From Gracilariopsis chorda (Eukaryota; Rhodophyta; Florideophyceae; Gracilariales; Gracilariaceae): a stretch of 64,000 nt of DNA. Shown piece by piece: positions 19,916-30,009 of the stretch. How positions within the stretch are numbered: position 1 is the stretch's first letter; each line of letters begins with the position of its first letter. The stretch is from contig NBIV01000001.1 of NCBI GenBank assembly GCA_003194525.1, positions 806,001-870,000 of the forward strand. The letters are read 5' to 3'. The notes below the pieces were generated by a model, which was not told the DNA's origin, searched no databases, and was given only the letters and a program-made list of their open reading frames with translations. Both the position numbers and the translations under genes were made by a program.

Positions 19916-20373
19916 GAGATGAATCGATGAGTACTTTAGCTGGAATATTGCAAGAGGGGTTGATAGAAATCTTTATGTCTCTGACGAGGCGCCAAAAGAA
20001 GTATCGGACGTAGTGTTATTCGCAGCGTTCGGCGTCTTCGGGATGCCAGATTAGTAACACCGCTGAACAGCTCTTCGAACGCTTGGACAGTTGGTCCGCT
20101 GGCAATGCGTCACCAAGACGGCCTGTTCAAAAGAAACTTATCCACAAGGGTACTCGATCTGCGTATCGATATTGACACTTGAGGGTAAAGGGTCATTTTT
20201 TTGTTTTCGTTTCGCAGTGCTCCTACTCCTTTCGCTTCGAGGGTCATCGATTCCGCCATTTCCCTTCCATTGACGCTTCTCATGCAGCCGCTACCATCAC
20301 TATTTCAGTCGAGCTTCTCTTTACTCATCACGCAGTTCAATTTGTTGAAGATGGCTCACTCTTCATTACAAAG
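19916..20373. other. Intergenic, 0.46 kb
   Basis: Holds the VTE1-like 3' end and the cyclin promoter. The cyclin frame is open upstream to ~20179 without an ATG; a short 5' exon cannot be excluded (several pyrimidine-rich AG sites near 20275-20310). Confidence 0.4.
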
Positions 20374-21314
20374 ATGTGGAGAAAGGTCGACGAAGAACGA
20401 GAGCAGACACGCTCCTCAGAAGTTCAGATACGAAACTCTATTCTGGCAAGCACTCTCTCGCAAGAGAAGCTGAACCATTGGAAAGTGGAGCCTAATCACG
20501 AAGCTTTTCTGTCAATCGGAGGTCAGGTGGGACGCAGCATGCTCATTTCCTGGGTTGTTGATGAATGCACCAAGCAGAAGCTCAAGCCATCCACAATATG
20601 TCTAGCAGTGAACTACCTAGACCGAATGATTTCCAAAGGGTGTGTGACTCTTGACAGCTCGCAGAGCTTTGCATGTACATGCATTCGACTTGCCATCAAA
20701 TTTGATGGCGTGGGGGGTAACGGCATGCATGTACCGACTTTCGGTGAAGCCGTTCCCTCTGCGAAAATGGAGCTGTTTGTGTTGGATCATCTAAACTGGA
20801 AAATGAATGTTCCCACAGTTCACTTATTCTTGAAACTGTTTTCAGATGAGGTATGGTTGCCGCCCCCATCACGGGACCGTGCCTTTGAATATGTGAAACG
20901 AATCTTTGTCTGTGAGTACATGACATTACAATGCGCTTCATTTTCTATGCGCGCAAGTTGAGTGAATAACATCTGACATGTTGGGAGATAGATGTTGAAT
21001 CTCAAATGTTCAATCCGTCCGCTCTTGCTATGATCTGCATATTTTTGCTTCAGCAGGATGACCTGTTGCCGCTTCCCTGCGAAGCTCTTTCCACAGCGTT
21101 AGTGCGAGAAGGGAAGGTGGACCTTGATCAAGTATCAGATGGTTTCAAGAGATTTCGACACGTCTGTTTCTCACCTTATTGTTCGCACATTCAAGACCGG
21201 GCAGACGACCGTACGCGCAATGAGGATGATGATGACTCATCATCAGCAACGGCATATCCTGAATCGATGTCATCTCAGAGTAGTGGTGACTTGGAGTTCC
21301 GTCACCAAGCCTAG
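20374..21314 (+). CDS. Cyclin (D-type-like), two exons
   Basis: Coding join 20374..20911 and 20992..21314 gives 286 aa. The N-terminal cyclin box shows MLISWVVDECTKQKLKP, AVNYLDRMIS and the long helix SQSFACTCIRLAIKFDG; next is the helix FVLDHLNWKMNVPT. Across the intron, FVYVESQMFNPSALAMICIFLL matches the second cyclin fold (the xxPSxxAxA helix). The intron (20912-20991, 80 nt, GTGAGT..GATAG) splits a Tyr codon. The C-terminal tail is Asp/Ser-rich (DDDDSSSAT), like the degradation tails of G1 cyclins. Cyclins activate CDKs; D-type members drive the G1/S transition through retinoblastoma phosphorylation. No LxCxE is visible from the chosen start, and the subclass is uncertain. Confidence 0.8.
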
Positions 21315-21435
21315 AAGAGCGTATGTATTTGAATATGATGTGGTGCGTCATTAGAAGGATGTCCTTGACGTTAAAGAATTATCAGACTAGAGCACGTCCT
21401 ACATACAAGAGAGCAGAAGAGCAGGATTTGAAGGT

Positions 21436-22230
21436 TTACGACTTTGGAGAAGATGGAGACGTGAGTTGCCAGCCTTTCTTTGTGCATGTAAATACAGCTA
21501 GAGCTCGGAGCACCTCAAACTTGTCCATAGATTGTTGTTCTAAGGCAACCATGAGCTTTTTGTCCGATTGTGGAGAATTCTTCTGAGAGTGCATGAAGTC
21601 AAACACTTTTTGGTAAAAGGCGTTGATCGCGGGCAGCCTTCCTGCGCGAATTTTAATGTTGCGAGGGAGACGGTTGTATGCGGCTTTTGATATTGGATCA
21701 AAATGAGATGAAGTGTTGGGTTTAGGGACAGAAGGCGGGGTTTTCGCGCGAGAGGATGATGATGGCTTTGACGGCTGGTTAGCAGGCGTTGTGGCGACGT
21801 TAGACTGGTCGCTTTGACCTGAGTCGTGACGATCGAAATTTAGGTCGAGATGGTGTGGCTGTGGGGGCAGATGGTGTGACAGGGTGTCTGAGGCGTTCTG
21901 AAAAGCGGTGATAAGGTCAGCGGTGTAGTCGGTTGGTTTCAGGGCGGGGTCGATGACTGGGGCAATTCGAGAGGCGAAGGAGTAGCATTCTTGGAGTTGA
22001 CGTTGGCAGCCGGAGACGAGATGCGCTTTCTGATCGTAGACGGTGAGCATTCGCTGACGGAGTGCGGGAAGTTGCTTCTCCAGACGGCGGACAGCCGTTA
22101 TGAGCGAGAGAGCTGTGTCGTGGTGACCGAGCTCCGACTGCAGACGCACGGAGAGGTGATTGAGCTGGGTGTCCGCGCTGTTGAGCGCGATGTGTAGGGC
22201 ATCGAGCGCGGCGTGGGCGGAGGCAGTCAT
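21436..22230 (-). CDS. SKA1-like spindle/kinetochore protein (264 aa)
   Basis: The N-terminal ~100 residues form coiled coil (LNHLSVRLQSELGH.., VRRLEKQLPALRQRM), then a Ser/Pro-rich linker, then a C-terminal domain starting FDPISKAAYNRLPRNIKIRAG and continuing INAFYQKVFDFM and KFEVLRALAVFTCTKKGW. This order, total length (~255 in animals) and the pattern x-E/A-x-[FY]-xx-[IL]P-xx-[IM]-[KR]-x-R match SKA1, whose winged-helix C terminus binds microtubules and couples kinetochores to depolymerising ends. The match is by pattern only and the sequence is divergent. It ends 121 bp from the cyclin gene's stop. Confidence 0.5.
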   Translation of the reverse strand: MTASAHAALDALHIALNSADTQLNHLSVRLQSELGHHDTALSLITAVRRLEKQLPALRQRMLTVYDQKAHLVSGCQRQLQECYSFASRIAPVIDPALKPTDYTADLITAFQNASDTLSHHLPPQPHHLDLNFDRHDSGQSDQSNVATTPANQPSKPSSSSRAKTPPSVPKPNTSSHFDPISKAAYNRLPRNIKIRAGRLPAINAFYQKVFDFMHSQKNSPQSDKKLMVALEQQSMDKFEVLRALAVFTCTKKGWQLTSPSSPKS

Positions 22231-22984
22231 GGCGGCGGCGACGGTGAGAGCAGTCGCAGCGGACTTGGTACGACGCTACCAACTTGGTAGTACCAAGATG
22301 GAAGTGCGCTGAGCAGGCGTAGGTCAAGTGGCTATCGCTGTTCAAAGTTTGAATTCAAAGTGCTCACTTGATGTGTGCTGGTGTACACGTTGTGCGCTTC
22401 TGGTTTTCCGCCACGTGGGAGGGAGACGACGTGGCACAGCAAGGCGTGAGCTCTGGGACTGGCGCTTACAGAGCAAAATCAAGCGCTCAACGTCACAGGA
22501 AACCAGCAGCGGAAGCAACCCAACTCAACGCCAGCGTGCCATGCGCACAGGAACTATTGGGGGCTTCTGCTTCTGGCAACGTCTATCTGCGCGCTATGCA
22601 CGGCCCTGTACCCAAGAACAGCCCACGTTTTTCTTGTGCCGCACACCCCAGTCAAAGCCCGTACCAACCCTCCTGCTCTTAAGGCTGTCAGCCGCATTCC
22701 TCTTCCTCCACTCCTCCCGTCGCACTGCCCTTCTCAGTGGAGACCATCCGCCACTTGGTTCCTGACCTCACCCCGGCTTTCCGCCGTCTATCCCCGGCCA
22801 CATACACCATTCTGCACTCCGTTTAGTCAACATCGTCCACGTCTCTCCAACTCGTTCACGTCTCTCCAACTCGTTATCATCATCCCGCCTACATCCCCCC
22901 AATTTGTCTTTAATCTACGCCTACCGCACTCCGCAGTCCATCCGTCCGCTCACATACTTCGCGACCGTTCACACGCCACCAGTC
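22231..22984. promoter_or_regulatory. Divergent promoter with a compound inverted repeat
   Basis: Between the SKA1-like and GRAM-VASt genes. At 22264-22297 there is a nested inverted repeat: outer CTTGGTA/TACCAAG and inner CTACCAA-c-TTGGTAG, about 30 bp upstream of the SKA1-like ATG. The rest is G/C-rich with spurious open frames only. Confidence 0.45.
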
Positions 22985-24844
22985 ATGCCAGTACCTCCAA
23001 GCGAACCCCCGGAGCAATCTCAGCCCGAACTCTTCCAAACCTCCTCGCTCTACATCGACAACCCGCCCCCGAGTTCCGACCGTCCGCGCTGCGATACTCA
23101 ACTTTCCGAGCAGAATAATTCGTCGTCCTTTTCTGCCCGACCCACCAATCGTACAAGTCCCAACCAAGTCGACCCCACCTTTGAACTTGTTAAGACCAAG
23201 AAACAGATGCGGGAGGAAAGAGCACAACGTATAGCCGCAGAGCAAGCTGTGTGGGTGCGAAACAAATTTTTCCTCGCAGAGTCCGAACAGCTTTTTGCCT
23301 CCTTCTCCGCCGCGCTTGTCAAGCATATCATGTTGCAAGGTCGCATTCACATCACCACCAGCGCCATATGTTTCTACGCCAAGATTTTCGGCAAGGTCAC
23401 CAAGGACAGTTTTCCATACTCTGCCATTGCCCGCGTCAAGAAACGTCGCGGCGGCTTTATTGCGAATGCAATTAAGATTTTCTTCGCAGATGAATCGCAG
23501 CCACCCGTCGTCATTGGCTCCCTCAACCACCGAGAGCGTGCTTTCAAGATGATTCAGTCGCGCTTGAGAGAAATAAACCCCATTGCGGCGGAGCCTACTG
23601 ACGCCGACGAATATGGTTCCAATCTCTCTGCGAGCAATTCCCACAGCGCCGAATCGGAAGACCACTCCTTCGATGACGATGAGTCAAATTCCAACGGCGT
23701 GCACTCCGCACGCCGAGCGTCGCGCGATGATGCTCTCTCCCCACGCGCAACGTCCAAGTCCGTTCCCACAACGCCTAGCTTTATTGGAGCACGATCTCCG
23801 GATGACTCGAGCGATGCCGCCTCTCAGAAGAGCTCAGATGCGGACGAAGCGTCCGAAACAGCTCCTGTCCCCAAACGCAACCTTGTGTGGAAGACACAAC
23901 ACGACGTTGTTGACCGCGTGTTTGGAAAGGCTTTTGAGAAGAAGACCGAACGCGCTCGCGGGATTTTGGATGCTCCACCCAAAGAGGTGTTCAATCTCAT
24001 TTTTGTTGGTGACTGGCTCAGGCATTATCACGATGCTGGTAATAACAGAGAAGTGACGTTTACACAATGGTCACGAGACGAGGATGGCTTTATGATGCGT
24101 GAAGTTAACTACCGAAAACCGCTTGGCTACAAGATTGGACCGAAGGAAACGCGCGTCAACGAAAAGCAACGATACTCGTTTACGCAAGACGGGGGTGCTG
24201 TTATCGAAGTCGAAAGTCATAGCTTGGATGCGTTGTGTGGCGACTATTTTGTAGTGGAATTGTACTTTGAGCTTATTCCTCAACACAATGGCACCAAGAC
24301 GTTGATGATCGCAAGCGTTGCTTTGAATTTTGTCAGAAGCACTATGTTGAGAGGGAAGATCGAGGCTGGAGCTTTGGCGGAGACTAAGGTTGCATTCCAA
24401 AGGCTGTGCGAAATGACGAACAAAGCAGTAGACGAACTCCGAGCGGAGGCGAGGAAGGAGGAACAGTCACGACAGAGAAAAGGAAGCAAGCGACCTACAG
24501 GTCGTGGTACTGTGTCGACGGCGTCTTCGAAGATGGTTCACGTGCCAGAACCGTCGCCGTTAAATATTGGCGAAAGCGCGAAAGGTGTTAGATCGGGAGA
24601 TCAGCACGAAACTACTGCAGTGCATTCACCTTCAACAGTGGTTGTGAAGGACTCCGAATCAACAAAGTGGTTGCGAATTGGAGCGCTTGTAGCACTAGCG
24701 ATGGTGTGTGTTTTACTTTTCACAGTGATGGTGTTATTGCTTCGAATGAGACGTGACGTGGCGACGCTTGAGCAACTGATCGCCGAAGTGAGCAGAGTGA
24801 ACCCCTCGGATTCTCCCAGTGGGACTTGTGGGAAAGGGATTTAA
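22985..24844 (+). CDS. GRAM-VASt membrane protein (LAM/GRAMD1/Aster-like sterol transfer)
   Basis: A 619-aa protein. Order: Pro/Ser-rich N terminus; GRAM (PH-like) domain about residues 90-190 (FSAALVKHIMLQGRIHITTSAICFYAKIFGK); an acidic Ser/Asp-rich linker; VASt domain about 310-500 (FNLIFVGDWLRHYHD, FTQWSRDEDGFMMREVNYRKP, LNFVRSTMLRGKIEAGA); a basic linker; and one C-terminal membrane helix (IGALVALAMVCVLLFTVMVLLL). Yeast Lam and animal GRAMD1 proteins anchor in the ER at contact sites and move sterols through the VASt cavity. Start: the ATG at 22985 (GTCATGCC); the upstream open stretch has no ATG. Intronless. Confidence 0.9.
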   Translation: MPVPPSEPPEQSQPELFQTSSLYIDNPPPSSDRPRCDTQLSEQNNSSSFSARPTNRTSPNQVDPTFELVKTKKQMREERAQRIAAEQAVWVRNKFFLAESEQLFASFSAALVKHIMLQGRIHITTSAICFYAKIFGKVTKDSFPYSAIARVKKRRGGFIANAIKIFFADESQPPVVIGSLNHRERAFKMIQSRLREINPIAAEPTDADEYGSNLSASNSHSAESEDHSFDDDESNSNGVHSARRASRDDALSPRATSKSVPTTPSFIGARSPDDSSDAASQKSSDADEASETAPVPKRNLVWKTQHDVVDRVFGKAFEKKTERARGILDAPPKEVFNLIFVGDWLRHYHDAGNNREVTFTQWSRDEDGFMMREVNYRKPLGYKIGPKETRVNEKQRYSFTQDGGAVIEVESHSLDALCGDYFVVELYFELIPQHNGTKTLMIASVALNFVRSTMLRGKIEAGALAETKVAFQRLCEMTNKAVDELRAEARKEEQSRQRKGSKRPTGRGTVSTASSKMVHVPEPSPLNIGESAKGVRSGDQHETTAVHSPSTVVVKDSESTKWLRIGALVALAMVCVLLFTVMVLLLRMRRDVATLEQLIAEVSRVNPSDSPSGTCGKGI

Positions 24845-25012
24845 CCGGTAGGCCACTGGAGTAGCATAGGCGATGTTAGCCACACGCAACTACTGTGCAA
24901 TAGGAGTGCAGAAGTTTGTTTTGAGGCAGTTTTTTGTACAAGGGAGGCAGATAGCAACTTTTCCTAACTAATACATGCCGTGTGTGTGCCGCGAGCGCAT
25001 CGGGTTTTCCAC

Positions 25013-25282
25013 TTACTTTCCCTTCTTCTTCTTCATCATTGCGCGAGCTCGTAGGACGGCTCCCTTGTGAGGGCTCTTCGTTCTAGTTGCAGCGAATTCT
25101 CCGAGACGATGACCGATCATGTCCTCCACGATGTTTATGGGTCGCCATGCTCGACCGTTGTGCACCTCAATAGTCTTTCCTACCCAGTCGGGAAGTATCA
25201 TGCTTCGTCGCGTTCCGCGGTAGACGTGGGGAAGCTTCTTCAAGACGTCGGCAAACGGACCTTTCCACACGGAACGTGGCAT
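25013..25282 (-). CDS. rps19: Ribosomal protein S19 (uS19), organelle type, nuclear-encoded
   Basis: An 89-aa protein starting [12 protein letters not shown], followed by [31 protein letters not shown] and a Lys-rich C terminus (MMKKKKGK): a complete bacterial-type uS19, which sits in the head of the small subunit. The HKGAVLRAR tail resembles mitochondrial versions. Upstream of the ATG the same frame stays open for at least 45 codons without an ATG and reads like a mitochondrial presequence ([21 protein letters not shown]). A spliced 5' exon or a non-AUG start could therefore add a targeting signal. The start given is the one directly supported by the family. It ends 168 bp from the GRAM-VASt stop. 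Confidence 0.88.
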   Translation of the reverse strand: MPRSVWKGPFADVLKKLPHVYRGTRRSMILPDWVGKTIEVHNGRAWRPINIVEDMIGHRLGEFAATRTKSPHKGAVLRARAMMKKKKGK

Positions 25283-25993
25283 GGTTTTTGGGGGTGTCTG
25301 TGTCAGATGGCGTACTCGGCTTGTCAGGCTTGTAGCGATTTTTGCCGGACGAATGTGTCGCAAGACTTTCCCCGTTTGCTCGCTGATCTCAGAGTATCCA
25401 CAAATGATGGTCGGTGTATTGCGCTCAGCTCTCTCTCTCTGTCAGCTAACAGAGATGGTGCAGGTGGGCTACTTTCGGACGCGCTACTGCCGGTGATAAA
25501 CATCTCGGACGTGGTAATGCGCGTACTGGCAGCCTAAAAGTGTCAAAAGTTTGCAAAATAGTTTCGGCTATTTCATATTTGAAATCTGGAACAGAAGCTC
25601 TGGCTTCTTGTACGTGCGCCGTCGTCATCACTCCTCAGTCATCAGAGATCGAGAAAGTTCAGCTCTCGCTCTAGGAAGATATCGAAACATTTAAGTGACG
25701 AACGCCCGACCACGCCCACAAGCAGAGCACAGCGACACACTTGGAATACGAAGCGTGAGAGAATCAACGGCCCGGGACCGCTCTCACCAGCTCGTCTTCA
25801 TCGACCTGCCACAGACGCAATGACGTCCGATTCATGGCCTCCGCATTCCCATAGCTAACACCCTAGCGCACGACAGTAGCGCCGTTCGTCCACTTTCGCA
25901 ACTGGCGTGCTCATCACTGTCCGTTGAACACGAACGTGTATCCGATTTTCGGAAAGCGCTCCCGCCGTGTAAATAAAATCGAAGCCCACAAGT
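25283..25993. promoter_or_regulatory. Divergent region between S19 and SUMO-protease genes
   Basis: The part next to S19 (25283-25420) is open in the S19 frame and may hold presequence-coding DNA or a 5' exon. The rest holds the promoter of the protease gene. A CT-dinucleotide run lies at 25430-25441. No other gene was recognised. Confidence 0.45.
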
Positions 25994-28510
25994 ATGAAAT
26001 CTTCACAGTCCGCTCACTTTCTTCAACCGAGTCACGTCGTGCGCATCATCCAACTCTCCGTAGGGAACCACTCTCAAAACCCCTTTCCCAAGGAGCAAGG
26101 CAAACTTAAACGACGTAACCAAACAATACCGTCTAAATCTAACTTGTGTCAAAGTGCGGCTGCTTCGAAGCGTCATCGCCCTGATTTGTGCATGAATGTT
26201 CTCACCACACTTGGTGGCGGCTCGCAGCCCGACAAACATCAACCAACAAATGATGCTCCATCAAACACACGCAAGGAAAACGCCTTCCCCTCTGAACGTC
26301 TTTCGAGGCAGAGTCCGGCGAATGCAAGTGATGTGAAAGAGTCACTATTCCTTGAAGGGGCTACAGAAAGCGTTTCGTCACACGCGGAGGACGATCTACC
26401 ACAAGGGAGTTCGCAACACCATCTTCATCAGTCGGTACCTGGTGAAAAGGATATCCCAACTTCGAGCAATGCACGTGTCAATCACCCCCTCACTGCCGTC
26501 CATACTTCTCATGCAGCAAATCAAGATTCTTGTACTCCCAAAGGTGAACGCCTTACAAATGAGCAAACTCTTGGACACCGTCCAGCGGGAACAACTGCCA
26601 CTTCATTTCAAAAGCAAAGTCCCGCACCAGCTTCTTTTCGTAATTTACAAGCATCCAAACAAAAACCACTGCAATCTCGCAAGACTCGTCACCATAAGAG
26701 GAGCGATATCTCCCACCAAACCAACGCCGCTCTCCGAAACAAGAATCTTTCAGATCAAGTATCGGAGCCCCGTCATCGTGCTTCTACCAGAATTCACGAC
26801 AATACTTTGAAGGGCGAGCAAGAAAAGTGTTCGCTTGCAAACACTTGTAGTTCACCCTCAAGCGATCATTTCAACACTCGTTTGAAGAAAGTGGACCACA
26901 GTCGCATCGAGGCTGTTCTAAACCAATGCAACTTGCAATGGCAGCGCCATCTAGATTCCCTGCGATCACAACACGGCTCTGAAGCTCTTTGCGATAATCG
27001 GTCGCATGATACGTCCTCCAGGACACCCCATGATGATGTACGCAGTCCAAAAAACCGGAAGCCAGCATCCGCCACTCCGACATCGGCTCCTGTCAACAGA
27101 AAGTTATCCAAGGATAACGATCATCCCGAAACGAGTTCAAAACTTCCTTCAAACGAAGGACAGCGAAGAGTTGTGATAAGTAAGAGCAGCTTTATTTCAA
27201 CTGGAGTAAGGCTTCGCATTAGACCCAAGAAAACATTCAAGACACGAAGACGAAGATCGCTACGACTTGCAAATGGAAATACGAATCGGCTACAAGATGC
27301 ACATATTCAAGTCGGCGGTGGTAACGTCTTAAACGGATGGGTTGTGGACGTGGCCGATGAGAATCCCATTACTATAATGGACGAAGAAACATCTACGGTG
27401 ACGTCAACAAGCTCAGCGAGGAGCAGGAGCTCCACTTCAAGAATCGAGCGTAGCTCATCGCCGTTAGCCAGAAGGCGTTCATTGCGACTGGCTCAACAAC
27501 GGCGTCTCTCTCAACACCGTGGCAGCCCTGAGGTAATCCAGATCAGTGACAGCGATGAAGAGCAAGCAAAACCGATCAAGCCAAAAAGCTCTAGCACAGA
27601 CAAAGAGCGCTGCGATCTGGCGAGTGTCGCTCTCGCTAAACTCAGTCTTCGGGAAGAAAGGCGAAGTGTGAAAGACCTCCCTCCGAGTCCATACCTGAAA
27701 CCCCTGACCGAAGAAGAAGAAGAAGTAGTTGCTAGACTATTTAGACGGAAGAATGACGAAGAAGTTCAAGCTATCCCATCTGCGAACATTGTCTTACGAG
27801 GTGTAGATTTCAAACGGCTTCGAGGGGAGAGATGGCTGAACGATGAGATAATCAACGCATATGCGTCGCTCGTAAATGTGCGTAACGATGCCATCTTCGA
27901 GCAACTCACCGCGAAAGAACGAGAGGATATTCCAAACACTTATATGTTTAACACTTACTTTTACACTAGGCTCTTATCTGGGCCCGAGAGATATGATTAC
28001 GAAGGTGTGCGACGATGGACCACAAGGGCTCGCATCGATGTTACATCAAAGGACTTGTTATTGTTTCCGATTAACCTCGGTAATCATCATTGGGTGCTGG
28101 CAGGAATCGATACAGATCGAGACATGTTTTTCTATCTCGACTCTATGGTAGGAGGAGATACAGCGGGCGTTCTTAAAGCGCTGAGAAGATGGTTCGAAGA
28201 TGAACTGAAGGACAAGCATGGCGACACGATCTTCAAGAAGTATAATCCCGAGCGATGGTCTATTTTACACAACAGGTACATTGTTCGAAGAGTCGGAGTT
28301 CTTCCAAGTCAGCTTGAACCTCGCGGAGCTGCGAAGAACAGGCTTTCAGCGGTACCAGAGCAAAGGGATGGCGGTAGTTGCGGCGTTTTTGCGACGAAGA
28401 TGGCCGATTGTTTGTCTCTTGGTATCAAGTTTTACTTCAATCAGAAAGATATAAAACTGGTTCGACAGCGTATGGCCCTGGATCTGATTCGAGGTCAGCT
28501 TCCCATGTGA
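25994..28510 (+). CDS. Ulp1/SENP-type SUMO protease (C48), 838 aa
   Basis: The first ~600 residues are disordered (Ser, His, Gln, Arg), with a short acidic segment EVIQISDSDEE that resembles a SUMO-interacting motif. The C-terminal ~220 residues are the C48 catalytic domain: RGERWLNDEIINAY, TYMFNTYFYTRL, NHHWVLAGID (His699), FYLDSMVGG (Asp716), and EQRDGGSCGVF (Gln790, Cys796). All four catalytic positions are intact, so the enzyme should process or remove SUMO, probably in the nucleus. The spacing from Asp to Cys (80) is longer than usual because of an Arg-rich insertion before the Gln; no frame-preserving intron explains it. Start ATG at 25994. Intronless. Confidence 0.92.
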   Translation: MKSSQSAHFLQPSHVVRIIQLSVGNHSQNPFPKEQGKLKRRNQTIPSKSNLCQSAAASKRHRPDLCMNVLTTLGGGSQPDKHQPTNDAPSNTRKENAFPSERLSRQSPANASDVKESLFLEGATESVSSHAEDDLPQGSSQHHLHQSVPGEKDIPTSSNARVNHPLTAVHTSHAANQDSCTPKGERLTNEQTLGHRPAGTTATSFQKQSPAPASFRNLQASKQKPLQSRKTRHHKRSDISHQTNAALRNKNLSDQVSEPRHRASTRIHDNTLKGEQEKCSLANTCSSPSSDHFNTRLKKVDHSRIEAVLNQCNLQWQRHLDSLRSQHGSEALCDNRSHDTSSRTPHDDVRSPKNRKPASATPTSAPVNRKLSKDNDHPETSSKLPSNEGQRRVVISKSSFISTGVRLRIRPKKTFKTRRRRSLRLANGNTNRLQDAHIQVGGGNVLNGWVVDVADENPITIMDEETSTVTSTSSARSRSSTSRIERSSSPLARRRSLRLAQQRRLSQHRGSPEVIQISDSDEEQAKPIKPKSSSTDKERCDLASVALAKLSLREERRSVKDLPPSPYLKPLTEEEEEVVARLFRRKNDEEVQAIPSANIVLRGVDFKRLRGERWLNDEIINAYASLVNVRNDAIFEQLTAKEREDIPNTYMFNTYFYTRLLSGPERYDYEGVRRWTTRARIDVTSKDLLLFPINLGNHHWVLAGIDTDRDMFFYLDSMVGGDTAGVLKALRRWFEDELKDKHGDTIFKKYNPERWSILHNRYIVRRVGVLPSQLEPRGAAKNRLSAVPEQRDGGSCGVFATKMADCLSLGIKFYFNQKDIKLVRQRMALDLIRGQLPM

Positions 28511-29785
28511 AGTTTGGTAATAAAAATAGAGACCCCATTTCTGAAACATAGACAACGCATTCCATCTATTTATGATAGAGCTCTCAATCCCTATCCAAAA
28601 GGAGAATTCGCGCCGAGGGTTCACTACGTATGTATGACCAAGCACTCTTCATCTAGCCCAAGCACTCTCCACCCAGCGGGTATCGCTGCTCCATTGGGAA
28701 TGGGACAGTCTGTGTCTCTCGTTCATCGTCTAGAGTGACCTACCAAAGAATCTTGCTTCCAACTCGTGGATTCGTATTAGCTTAAATGCGATTCAGCTCC
28801 CTAAAAGGTAGGGATTCATCATTACGAGCCCTGCACTCATATTCTATATGTTTGTGCTGGGACTATGACGATGACCAAATATCAGAATTGTTGAGCGCAT
28901 GTAGATACGCATTCCCCATCGTACCTCGTGACGTACGGCGGTCTGCTCATGCTTCTTCCTAAAAACCCGTTCTCACTAGAGTAAAGCTATATCCCCCACC
29001 GGGCAACAGTATCCTTTCTTAAATTCTGTTTTGAGCTTTAGGTTTGCGACGACCGCTTTGTTCTTGCTAGATGACAAGGATTTCTTTACAAAAACCTCAT
29101 TCTGTATTCTCCCGTCACATAGTTTCTTATCGTATTCAGACGACATGGGAGGTCGTTAAACTCATCCAGGCGATCAGTCAGCTTGCCAGTCGCGGACCTG
29201 GGTGGATAGTCGTGAAAAAGCCCCCGTCTAACTGCACGTACGCAGTCGGTCACGAGCCTGTTGTCAGAAGAAGATCGAACTGCCGTTTCCCTGAATTTTT
29301 TTCCCTCTAAGGAAGAGCTCCAAAGGAGCCTCTGGACGGGGGTTTTCCATGAGTTTCTCGGAGGAATACGCTTGGGTCGGATGATGGTACAAGCTACGCG
29401 CTGGTTCTTTTGTCTGATCTCGCCGACGATATGAGGATTGGGCGAAAGGAAGTCGTCAATGGTTTCTTTGGTGGCCAACGTGGTACATGCGAAGCGCCTT
29501 GTCGTCGTGTACCCCTTAACCGACGATCTGTAGAGGATGAATAAAGAGGTGCAGAGAAGAAGGCGATAGTCGTCGGAAACGAAACGCTTCAGCGGTTGAA
29601 GACACTTAGAGCAAACGCACCAAAAGGACAAACCAATTACCCAAAGACTCAACGTGGCAAGTTTTGAACGGTCATCTCAATTCACCAAACTACGTTCTGA
29701 GATGGTTGATTTACTGCTTGCCTTCACCCGCACCGGCAGCTACGCCGCCGGCGGGTACCGCGTAGCGCGTAAAGATCTCGTCTCC
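28511..29785. other. Transition from gene island to repeat nest, 1.3 kb
   Basis: No gene recognised. A 188-codon minus-strand frame (29652-29086) is open but Arg/Cys/Leu-rich without domain signatures, so I do not call it. A G/C-rich palindromic patch lies at 29728-29770 (GCCGCCGGCGG). Confidence 0.4.
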
Positions 29786-29840
29786 GTCCAAAAGGTCGTA
29801 GATGCCTTCAGAGTCTGAAGGCATCTACGACCTTTTGGAC
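29786..29840. repeat. Perfect 27-bp inverted repeat with 1-nt loop
   Basis: Left arm 29786-29812 (starts GTCCAAAAGGTCGTAG) is the exact reverse complement of 29814-29840, with a single G at 29813 between. A 74-codon frame starts with an ATG inside the left arm (29802) and reads through the right arm, but it is not in the transposase frame that follows. It could be a snap-back terminus or a cruciform-forming site of the Harbinger element next to it. Confidence 0.85.
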
Positions 29841-30009
29841 TTTTCTGAAGTTCAGACACTCCGCGATTGTCCCGTGCCTACCACAACCTCTTTAAGCGCC
29901 AATACAAATGGTGCTAAGCCCAAAGCACTGCCACTACAGCACACCTCTCGGCGTCGTTCAGGTCGCCGTTGCATAACAGATTGTATCACAAAAGCCAAAA
30001 GTTTGTGTG

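Noticed and set aside
29086..29652. 188-codon minus-strand ORF
   Set aside because: No start context, domain or compositional support.
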